A stretch of DNA of 64,000 bases from Tyto alba (lineage: Eukaryota; Chordata; Aves; Strigiformes; Tytonidae), in NCBI RefSeq assembly GCF_018691265.1, contig NW_024881328.1, positions 41,797,015 to 41,861,014 on the forward strand, given 5' to 3'. The notes beneath the pieces were generated by a model. That model searched no databases, had not been told where the DNA came from, and was given only the letters and a program-made list of their open reading frames with translations. This document shows, one piece after another, positions 12,680-23,145 of this stretch. A program made the position numbers and the translations under genes. The stretch's first letter is position 1; every line of letters begins with the position of its first letter.

Positions 12680-15600
12680 GTGAGCTGCCTGGTAAGAGCA
12701 CACTAATAAGCCACTTGACTGACAGAAGAAGTATCTAGAAAAATCAGTTTAGGCTTCCATGGAAACGATGTTGATGGTATGGAAGGCAGCAGAAAGATGA
12801 GGTGTAGCTGGAGGAGCAGTGCAAGCAGAAACTCATCAGTGTGAGGATGGCGCACAGGGCCCCAAGCAGCAGAGACAGATTTCCTGTGATGTGGACTTCT
12901 GTTCCTGCTCTGTAATTTGTTAAGTGCAAATTTGTATGCTTCAATGCCAAGAGATCTGAGCTTTTTGAACAGGAGGAGTTTGAGAGACAGAGGTTAGAAG
13001 GCAGGTCAGACCAGGTCATGGGTAAAATCTGAAGACAAACTGGGATTCAGCAGAGGAGAGTTGGAGAAGGAAGAATGACCAACAGGAAATGAAGCTACAA
13101 CAATAAACCTTATCCTGAAAAATGCCAGATTGTTTTTCATTCCAGTAGAAATATCTGTCTTGGTTCTCAGGGTAGGACTCCACTTGATGGGATAGTAAAG
13201 AAAACAACTAATTCTCTGGGGAAACTGTGACATGCCAGATGTCCCGATGCCGAGTGAAGTGCTGTGCTCTTCCTGCTGAAGTCAGTTTTAAAATACATGA
13301 AATTTAGATTGCTTGGACTAAAGATATGGGATGATAGATTACTCCTACAGACCAGAGAAAACCATATGCACTGTCCTGTGCCCCTGAAGTCAGCTACGGC
13401 TACAGCCCGGTCCCTGTTGCACCAGCACTTCTGCAGCTCCCTCGGCTGGGTTATGATGTGTGTTGGTCACTTTGGTCAGGTTTCTGCAACTTTCTCCACT
13501 GAATGAGAGGTGTGATGGAGAGCAGAGTCTGCTCACAGATGTGAATCATACACCAGCTGGAAACTATCCATATCTGAACTGAAAAGGAAACTACCTGCTA
13601 GAGAAGAGGGGTCACGAAACTGAAGAAGAGGGAGAAACCTGCTTGTATTTTCCAGTGCTCCCTTGTGACCAAGGTTTACTCGCTTCATCTCCTGATGTAG
13701 GAGGCCTCAGCCTGTGGTCAACTTGGACTGATACTGTTGTAACATATGCTTTTTTTTGAGAATAATAGTTATGTGTTAGCTTGTGTGTAATAGCTATGGC
13801 TCACTGAATTTTAACAGTCTCGTCAGCTGGAACACAAAGCCCTTTTAAACCGCACATTCCCCTTGTAAAAACTTTGTTCACAAATGACCTTGTTGCCTCA
13901 CTCACAGCAGAAAAACACAAGATTCAGCAGTAATGGTTTATTGCACAACAGTGGTTTTGGATGCTGCCTGTCTCAGTACTAAATGTATTCAAAGGTACTA
14001 AGACAAAAAGTATCATATCAGAGACATTGATGGCCAGCCATTGATGCTCTTTCCGTGTGTTTTGAGGATTAGCTTTTGATCACTAAGTGCTGAATTAAGG
14101 ACCAAGGTCAGCATGTGAAGATGTTTGAGTGAATTTAATAATAATTAGGAACAATAATATGTACTTACACCTATGGTAGGAGATCTAACTTGCAGTTCTT
14201 TTGAAAGAATGGGAGAAATTGTTCTCTTTCAAATCCTGGTCAAGAGTTTAAGGCTCTGGCAGTTGGCTTTGACTTGAAAAGGTCATTTTACTTCCTGGTA
14301 GGTGACAGTCTTTTTTGTCTCAAAAAGATTATCTGGAGGAGAGGGGGAGATGCGACAAGCCTCCATTGCCCATTTGGTTGTTGTCAGCAGCGTAGCATGA
14401 GGAAATCTGAGCTTTCAGGCTGACAGATGATTTAACTATCTAGGCTTTAGAAGGAAGGCAGATTGGTTTGCTTTGCCAGCTATCTATATATTAGAAATAT
14501 AAAACATCATGTGACAGTACGCTTACAGAAATTTGAGTAATTTCTTCTTGCTTGCCAGTCTTCTCTGGTGACTTTAGAGCCTTTGCAGTTGCAGAGTGCC
14601 ATTGGGAGGATTAAGTCATGATTTGCCAATCTTTGACACAAACTAAAACATATGCAAAGGCTTTTGGGTCTGAGACTTAGAGGGTATCATGCCAGAACAT
14701 GCCAAAGAAGCTCTAGGAAGATGGAAATGCTTGTGGTTTTATTAAGAAATGTAAGGAATGCGGAGTATTTCACTTCAATAAATGTCAATCTGTAGCTTCC
14801 AGCTCACTACTGCTGAGACAATTTCCTCTTACTTGAGCAGAAGTCTGGAAGGGTAACAACCAAGCTAGAAAATGTAGGCTATCAGCCTCTGTAATGAAGT
14901 GGAGGAAAATAACATATCGACCTTTTTTTATTTCCAGTAATTCCATCATCTTCGAGATATTGACACAGGAGTAAAAATCCTGGTTAGTAGTGGAAAATAA
15001 AGGCACTTAGCCTTTCAGAGGCCAAAGGCTACCCTGAATAACAAGGTAGCACATATTGCCACGGGGTGCTTTCTCCACAGCAAAACAGCAAAATACATAG
15101 AAAAGGGCCCAAACTCTGCAAATGCAATTCATAAACAACTTTAGCAGAATAATTGGGGCTAAAATAGTTGGGGGAGAGGGGAAGGGCATGGAGGGAAGAA
15201 GGAGAGAGGCAGAGGGATGGCACTGAAGTATCAGATAAGCTGAACTCCTTCCCCGGTGATATTTGCAGCCACAGTGATGAGTACTTTTCCCTGAAAGAGT
15301 TGTGTCAACCCAATAAATAATTCATTTGGTCAGGGTGTCCTTCCTCAGCTACTCACTGGAAAGTTTTCTGTATCTGTCATCCATGCCCAGAATGAAGCCC
15401 TCTCATCTCTTCTCACTGCTTACCTATTGCTGGCTCCTGCTGGCAAAGCCAAATATCTCCTGTGTGCCTACCTGACCGGTGCTTCAGGACATGCCCCCGT
15501 AGTCACCACATGTTGCAGAAGCAGCTGCCCAATGTGAATGCTTGGGGTTTTGGCCTTCACTGCACTCAACTGGAATTTGCAGCTCTGTGGCCAAACAGTA

Positions 15601-15792
15601 CCCAGACAGTGAAGGGCATTTTAGTACCAAATCCACGAACAAATCAATTTACTGCAGTAAGCTACTTAGGGGGCCCATCTGGTAGCTGCTAATTTACAGG
15701 CTGGGCCATCTGCCACTATCACAAGCTGGGAAGATGAGAAAAGTTACCCAACATAACCAACAGTTTAGCTTTGTTTTCATTTTTTTTCTCAG
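12680..15792. other. Unassigned DNA
   Basis: No gene or repeat is recognised. The largest open frame is 91 codons (12744-13019 minus), with no motif. Confidence 0.55.
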
Positions 15793-15924
15793 TGCTGTGT
15801 TTTGTTTCACTGCTAACTGACAGCAACGGCAGTGGTTTCTGTTCTGAAATCCAGATTTCTCAAACCTTGGATAATCTTGTGCGGCTGGGAGATGCTGCCG
15901 CTGTGACTCAGCAGTTGTCCCTGG
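15793..15924 (+). other. Candidate 132-nt internal exon (speculative)
   Basis: A T-rich tract ending TTTTTTTTCTCAG at 15792 forms a good acceptor, and TGG followed by GTATGT (GT at 15925) forms a fair donor. The interval is 132 nt, begins and ends in the same codon phase, and is open throughout. It encodes a coding-like segment containing SEIQISQTLDNLVRLGDAAA. The second half is more GC-rich than its surroundings. An alternative acceptor (TGCTAACTGACAG) would start the exon at 15824. I do not recognise the protein and cannot chain it to another exon. Confidence 0.22.
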
Positions 15925-18900
15925 GTATGTTTATGCAGCATTCAAGCTGCTGACAGCAGGATGGTTTGGGAAGCTGTGTTTCTACCCCACGCCTGCATAT
16001 TTTAGCTTGGTGTGACAGGATATGCGGAAAACGTATTTTAAATGTATGTTATTAAAGCCTTCCTCCTCTTGAGTTGCAGAATGCCTTCTGCTCTAATGGA
16101 AACAAAGAAATAAGGCCGTGCGATATGGAGAACAAACCTGTTAAGAGCTGCAGGTTTGTTCTCTGTTTGAGTTGGTTTTGAACATTTGTGGGGAGTGGGA
16201 GATGAAGGTAGGTTGCAAGTTCTTCAGTAAAGGTCAGCTCCGAAGAGTGACGTTTCTGCAATCCCTGCAAAATGTGCCATGTCAGTGTTGGGGTCAGCCA
16301 AGTACTGCTGGTGCTCAGGGGGCCGTGACAGCCTTAGAGCACAGCTACCCGTGTCTGGAGTAGGACGTGTCCCCTGGCTCCGTGGCATGCTGCCATTGCG
16401 TTCCTCAACGAAGGCAGCACTCGCCAGTGTCTTCCTTCAAATGAGAATGCAAACCAGCCACCAGCTTCAGCTGCGGGAGGGTTAGTGCTTCTCTGACGTT
16501 GTGCCTGTGCAATCGGAATGCTTAGTTAAGGCCAGTTTCTTTTCTTCTCTTACTGTGTGGCATCCATCTCCGTGAATGCTCATCTGCTCTAGCTGGGCAC
16601 CCTCCCCTGCATGAGTGAGCTAACGGTTGTTTTTGTTCAAGGTCTATGTGACTAGGTCTTGTCATCTGCTCTTGGCAGATGCCAGCTCTCACAGTGCTTA
16701 TGACTTGGATACAGTTTTCTGTTTGAAGATGACGTGGTGATGCTGAGCTAAATGTCTTACTGGAGGAGAAAAATGTGATTAGGAAAAGCCTTAGTCTGAA
16801 TACAGTTTTCCTTTGAGAATATATTTATGCGCCCCTCAAAAAGGGTTAGAATTCAATCCATGCTTGTTTTGTGCTAACGGGATAACGTTCTAGGCTCTGG
16901 CAACCTGAGCTGTAGAAGTGGTGGCATATAGGATTTACATATTCTTCAACTGTTAGCTGTACAGATGGTGAAAACCAAATCAGAGCAATAGACCCAACAC
17001 TGATCTTCTGAAGGTTTGACCCTGAGAACTCCTTTGGGCTTCCCTGGATTAAGACGGCAGGCCGTCCTAAGAGGGGGAAAACTCAGCAACAACAGAGCCC
17101 TGCAAAACCAGCTTTCTTGTTGACCAAAGACCCAAAGCCTTTGCTTACTTCATGAGACTAATGGTTTCTACCGGAAGTTTGGGGCTGCAATTTCTTTTTC
17201 ATCTGAGCATGCTTTTCCTCACTTACTATGATTGAATGTCTTATCCTTAGGGGGCACATTAATTGAATTCTCTATCAGACTCTGCTTTAAGAACTGGGAG
17301 GGCCCAGAGGAAAGATTACTAATAGGGGTCCTGTGGCTAATGTGATTAAAAATTATTTGGCTGAGGAAGAGAGAATATTGTTGTTCTCTATTGTATTTCA
17401 CTGCAAAGAGATAACATTGACGCTGACTACAGAAGCAACAGGTCATACATGTTTAATTTGAACAGCTATAAAAAGAAACTTGCAATAGGGCTGCTCATTG
17501 GGAATTTAATAAATAAAAGTTATTACCATAGCTCAGTATCATCCCAAGGATATCTCTTCATGTACTCCCCTTGGAAGCCAAGCTATCGAAAAATTAAGCT
17601 AGGAAGTTGTTGCGTTAAGAGCAGATTAGATCTGAAAGGCAGAATTATCTTCATTTTATGATGGAATCGGGGTGCTGAGCACTGATCTGTTTTGTCCTCA
17701 CAAAGCTCGTACGTCAATGCTGCTGGACAATTTTACAGCTGAGGACTAGAGGCTCAAACGAAATAACCAGCCCGAGGTCACCCTAGGTCTCCTTGCAATG
17801 GCTGTGGTGGGTGCTATGCTCATTAAGCTCTCATTATCTCTTGCTACTTCCCTGTTGGAGTCATAATCAACATGATGGCTGTTTGCAATTGGAAAGATCC
17901 TTCAGGTGCAGCTATTTGGGTTAAGGCAGCTGTGAAGACACAGGCTCTGCCCCAGCTCTGTCTCGTTCCTCAGAGGGCTATAAATGAGGCTGCAAGGGGG
18001 TGTGTTGCAGGAGTAAAAGAGGAATCCATTTGTCCTGATGCCTTGACTTGACTGTCTGGTGTCCTGAGTTATCTTCTGTGCTGTACAGGATTCTGAGGAT
18101 GGGTTTCATGTGCCTGCTGGTCTAGGATACTCCTGGAGGCCCCCCTCTCCCCAAATTATGCGCTCCCTTGGTGTCTGCTGTTGAGAGAGCTGAAGGACTT
18201 CAGGGTTTTGTGATCATCTGCTGAGCCTGCTAGAGGATGCTTTAATGTATCTGATTTAGGCCTGAGTGTGAAGGCAGGCACACATCTCGCTGTAAGGCTA
18301 CCAAATGTCTTTTAGGGGTTTAGTTTGTTTTATTGAAGTCTGTGGTTTGTTTCTGCCTGCTTTGGTGAGGGATGCATTCCTGGGAGAGGCAGTAAACCTC
18401 CTGCAGCGTTTGAACCTGAGGAAATTGGCTGTAGTACCAGGAACTGGGATTTCCTTCTGTGATTCTAAAGCTTTTCCACCTCACTGATTGCATACTGTGA
18501 GTATGGCATTGCTAAAGCGATAAAACACCTATTGCAAATAAACTTCAGCTATTTAATCAGTGCACTAAGGCAAAGAGTTAGATGTAGATACCATAGTGGG
18601 CTTTCTATCTCTGAGAGTAAGTTGAATAGCTACCCAGGGCTTATAGCTTTGCAAGGTGTATAATTTGGAAATGATGGTGAGAGGGGCTCTAGCCTCGTTT
18701 GTCTGGCTTGTGCTGGTATTTTGCAATGAGAATGGACCAACATAACTTCCTTACGTTTCTTGCCCTGGAAGATACTCCACAGGCAAACAAGGTTCCTTTG
18801 TCTTTTACATAAGTTAATCGCTGACTTATTTTTGTGGTTATTGCTCTCCTTATTGTAAGTTTCTTTGCTCAGTAAAATTTCAGGTGTGTCTTTAACCTAT

Positions 18901-18944
18901 GTTTCTCACCTATGATTTCAAAGCTTTGTTTCCTTGTGTTACAG
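15925..18944. other. Unassigned DNA
   Basis: No gene or repeat is recognised. The open frames are at most 75 codons and carry no motifs. Confidence 0.55.
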
Positions 18945-19096
18945 AAGGAGTAAAATCTTGCGATGTGCCAAGTATCCCAAAAAGTCTTGAGCAGAGATGT
19001 ATGCAATGTATGCCAGTGCAACTTCAGCTTCTGAACTGTAGGGAGCTTTACACAGTGAGAGGAAAGATCCTTGCAAGAGGTGGAATGTACCTTTAA
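18945..19096 (+). other. Candidate terminal-type exon (speculative)
   Basis: A strong acceptor (a pyrimidine-rich stretch ending TGTGTTACAG at 18944) is followed by a frame open for 50 codons to TAA at 19094-19096. The frame includes GVKSCDVPSIPKSLEQRC. No polyadenylation signal follows closely. A weak internal donor (ACA then GTGAGA) lies near 19055. I do not recognise the peptide. The minus strand over the same interval is also open (18869-19234), which weakens the coding argument. Confidence 0.15.
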
Positions 19097-19259
19097 AAAC
19101 TCACTGCTTAAGCAAACAAGTAATTTCCTCATGCTGAGCCTAGACCCTTCTGTTTGCTTTTTGAGAATTATTGCTGCTTGTCTGTCAGTATCCTGGTGTG
19201 TTTCAGCTTGTAAAATAATCATGTAGAAACCCAAGGGATTTGCAGTGCAGTAATCTAAG

Positions 19260-19980
19260 AAGCTAATAGCGCGTTGTCTGTTGTCTCTGAGTTGGCCATC
19301 AGCTTCTTACTTTGCTGATTCCTTTGCAGAGAAGAGCAAAGTGTCAGCTGGCAATGCTTGGCTTTCAGGTACCTGGCATGTCCCATTACAGCTTTCCTTT
19401 TTCTTGCCTTAGGAAGAAAAGTTAGTCTAACAAAGAATTCCAGGATCTTCCTGAGCCCAAAAATTTGGTTGGACTTGAACTGTTGTGAATAGAAATGGAC
19501 ACCTTGGTGGCAAGAATGTGTACAGTGGTTAATGGATAATCTTTCTGGTGAACAAATGGATGAAACTGAAGTACTAGACACAGACCCAGGTGAGAAGTGC
19601 TTTGGCTGTCCAAAGGCTGGATTAGCAGTGAAGTGCTGTGCTTCATTTAAGATGAAGCAAGGGGAAATTGAAAAGTCCAACTGAGTATGGAAGAGAAAGC
19701 TGATGTGAGACTGGGGGTGGTACATAAACTGGGAAAACCTGGAGTCATGTTGTATCTTCTTCTGTTGGTACTGGTTTCAGCTGCCAGTATGAGAGGTGGG
19801 GCATTAAGCACTGGCAGTTGTTTGTTTTCTCTGAACTGGACACTTTGAGACATTCAGTGTGCCTGTCTAGAGGCTGTAGGATTGCTACACTCTTACTGCT
19901 ACCTGTAGTAGATCTGGGCAGGAATGAGTAGGGAACAGGGCACAGCTGAAGACAGCCAAGTTGGGAAGCTGTCACTGCAT
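19260..19980. other. Stretch unusually open on both strands
   Basis: The minus strand has an ATG-initiated frame of 156 codons (19255-19725). The plus strand in the overlapping interval is open for about 57 codons, then interrupted only by a TAG at 19488-19490, then open for another 64 codons. That second part includes WTPWWQECVQWLMDN and ends at TGA near 19682. A CAG-GTGAGA donor-like site lies at 19587-19595. A further plus frame is open from about 19728 to 19930. I recognise none of these products. Possible readings are a decayed coding or retroelement fragment, or chance. Confidence 0.2.
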
Positions 19981-22671
19981 TTGTCAGATCATCTATTTTG
20001 AAATAAACCTGTTATAACGTGGTTCTTCCGGACTCCTATAAACAGCCATCTCTTGAGGGGTGCTAAGCTTTTGTTTTTCAGCGGCTATGAGCAAGGAGCT
20101 CTTAACTGCAGTTATGTTTAGATACTGGAGAACAGTTCTCCCGAGCTTAGTAGCAAAATGTCATACATAGCAAAATTACTTATTTTAGGGTTGGGGTGAA
20201 TCTTGGAGTGAGATAGTTCAACCTAATCAAGCAATGCAGTGTTTTAATGAAGCTGCCAAGAAAGAAGTAAGGACTGTAGTTGTGTTTATTGTTGCATAGA
20301 ATAAAATCTTTCAAGCTCTGTGCAGAAACGGGGGCAGAACAGAAGGCAAGCTGACTTTATTTCTAGGCTCAACAACATATCAAGACTTTGAGACTGGCTG
20401 TTGCTTGCGGCGTGAGAAAAGGGGATCATTCCATCCTTTCCCAGCAAAACAACACTGTCGTGCCCCTAAAGGGACAGTTTTAGCTCTAGTGTATTTGAGC
20501 TCAGCTGGTATGAATTTGAGTGGGAATCTCTGTATAGAGGTTTAACGTGGTCCTTGCTGAACAGTACGCCCTTGTTTGGGGGCACTCGTTTGAGAGTCAA
20601 CCCATATTCTGTAATATAACCCCACACACACACTCCTCTTCTTGCCAGGGCTTCTTACAAAAGCTTTAGGTGAAGGTAAGCCTCTGGCTGGTGTTGCTCT
20701 GAGACTACTCAGCACCCCCCTACCTGAAAAGGGATGTGTTTTTTACACCATGACATCTTCAAGAGCTTTGAGTCCAAAGATGTCTCTGGATGGGTGAATG
20801 AGATTGTGGCTGATGGCATTTATCCCTTTCAAATGGCTTTTTTAGTCAGATGCCTTGTAGCAGTGGGGATTTTTGTGCTGTGCATAATGATATATAAGAA
20901 AAGGTAAATCCCTGCTCCAGAGATGAGCAATGGTGTGAAAGGACTTTGAAGTGAAGGAGGAGAGCTGGCCCCAGAGCCAGCTCTGAGACAAAAGGCTGCT
21001 TCAGAGCAGATGGGGAGCTTAGCCCAAATGGGAAAGGACATGGGCTGCAAAATGGTCTGGCAGGTTCCCAGGCCATGAGCCGCTCAGGGATGCGCGGTTC
21101 TGCACGGTTGTGCCCTGAATATCCGCCTGCCCTGGCTGAGGCAGCCTGGGGAGGTGCCACGGAGGAGCCCTGGAAGAGCTGCCTCTGGGCAGGGGCAGCG
21201 CAGGCTGTGCCTAGGCTTGCGCCTGGACACGAGCAGCTGTGGTCAGCACCGTGGGGTGGAGTAAGCTGGGGCTCCGTCAGAGTCCAGTGAGTTGTTTCAG
21301 GTGCTTAAATACTGCATTTTGCAGGCTCTGCGCTCTTCAGATTTCATGAGTGCCCCTCTGCAGGTTCCTCTGTTCTGCTGTTCTCTGTGATGGCCCCGAT
21401 AACATCAGTGTTAGCTTCTGGAGGTAATTAGTAATTTGGATTTTTGTGAGGATTGTGAACAGGAATCACCTCTGGCAGGTTGGTGTTGTCAGGCCTTTGG
21501 CTTGGTCACACACTAGGAGGGGAGGCATCTGGCAGTAGGAAAGATGACTTTTTTTCTGTATAATGAATAGGATTATTTCTTCATAATTAAACTTTTGTTT
21601 GGGATTTCTTGATATGATAGTCTCATTTTTTGCATTCGTAAACTTTTCCTAGGGAACTTCAAATTGTGGTTTAAAACAACATCTGATTTTATTTTTTCTT
21701 CATTCAACGGTCAGTCAGTTGACTGCATTTTGTTGACTACATGATGAATGCCTTTAATTTCAACTCCAAAACAGGGATAGTTTTTGTGCTGTGTCTGTTC
21801 AGCTTTAAAAAAGGAGCTTAGTGAGCTCTACTGATTCATGGTATGCAGTCAGTTGTGTGAGAATGCCGCACTTCACTTGCCTGGTTATGGCCAAGGCTAC
21901 TGGCCAGGACTTGTAAGCTAAGAATCATGAAATAAAAACCAAAACCTCTGGAAGTATCAGATGGTTATTAGTTAGCCTGCATTAGGTGATTGGGGAACCT
22001 GCAGTTAAGTCAGGTGGTGAGCTTACTTGCTGAGACACTTGCATATATCCGTTATTGCTTAACTGAAGAACTGTGAACCAGCCACAGGTAGCATTCGGAA
22101 ACAAATTGGAGTGAAAAAGGATCTGTCCTTCAGATACCCCCTTGTTTGAAAAATGCAGATTTGCTGTATTAGCGGCCAGCATCTTTTCTGAACAATCGCC
22201 ATTTCATCAGAATTCTTTTTACAAGCAGAGCCAGTGTGCAGCACCATCTCTGCTGTTGCCCACAAGCAAGTGTCCAAAGCTGAACCTGATGCTGCCCAAG
22301 GCAAGCTGATGTATCTGTTTCCCCTGGCTCTTCAGGGAGGTATGTATTTGAGCTCTGAGAAATGCACATCAAAAGCTGCAGATAATCAGCATTCCTGTCC
22401 AGTGAGGAGGAGAAGATAAACTCAATGTTACTGGCATTTCCAGGCCCAGAGAGGACTGGGTGAGATTTGCCAGCTGTTCCTGGATTGGTGAATGAAGGGG
22501 GCGTGGGCTGCAAAAGTGTTTCCTGCGTGAACTACAATCTAGCCCTGGTCCTAGCTCAGAGGTTTTGTGATAACTGGTGGGGCAGTATCACCCTATGGGT
22601 TTTACCTAATGTCACAGACATCCTCGCTCTGAATTACAGTATTGTTTACATTGAAAGGGAAAATCTAGACC
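19981..22671. other. Unassigned DNA
   Basis: Apart from the candidate microexon at 20,649 nothing is recognised. A moderately CpG-rich part lies at 21,075-21,260. Open frames there and at 22,059-22,513 reach 114 codons, overlap on both strands, and show no motif. Confidence 0.5.
20649..20675 (+). other. Candidate 27-nt microexon (speculative)
   Basis: The upstream sequence CACTCCTCTTCTTGCCAG is a very good acceptor, and AAG followed by GTAAGC (GT at 20676) is a very good donor. The 27 nt between them keep one of the three frames open (LLTKALGE) and the other two closed. The length is a multiple of three, as is typical of regulated microexons. There is no independent support from neighbouring exons. 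Confidence 0.22.
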
Positions 22672-23145
22672 AAAGCTCCTGCTGAAGCAGGGTCCCTGAG
22701 AACAGGTTGTCCAGGACTCTGTCCAGTAAGGGCTTAATATCCCCATAGGTAGAGACTCCACTACTTCTGGGCAGCCTGTTCTGGTATTTAACTGCTCCTG
22801 CAGTCAAAAAGCGTTGTGTTGTATTCAGCTGGCATTGCATGTGTTTCAGTGTGTGCCCAGTGCCTCTTGTCCCATCAGTGGGCACTAATGAGAAGAGCCT
22901 CATTCTCTCCTTCATTCCCTCCCATCAGGTACTTCGACACATTGATATGATCAACCCCGAGCCTTCTCTTCCCCAGGCTGAGCAATCCCAGCTCTCTCAA
23001 CTGCTCCTCGTATAAAAGATTCTCCAGTCCTTTAGTCATCTTTGTGGCCCTGTGCTGGACTTGCTCAAGTAAATCTGTGTCTTGTACAGGGGAGCCCAGA
23101 CCTGGACACAGTTCTCTAGGTGTGGTCTCACCAGGGCTGAGTAGA
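22672..23145 (-). mobile_element. CR1 LINE fragment (RT C-terminus and downstream region)
   Basis: Read on the minus strand, the 5' end of this fragment encodes SALVRPHLENCVQVWAP, the conserved C-terminal segment of CR1 reverse transcriptase. It then runs through the region shared by avian CR1 copies, including the CCTGGGGAAGAGAAGG-like block and the AGCAGGAG-type 3' segment near 22,680. The frame is broken several times and the element is truncated at both ends. It is a dead copy without endonuclease or RT core. CR1 elements are non-LTR retrotransposons usually found as 5'-truncated copies. The family assignment comes from remembered consensus features, and the subfamily is not resolved. Confidence 0.85.
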
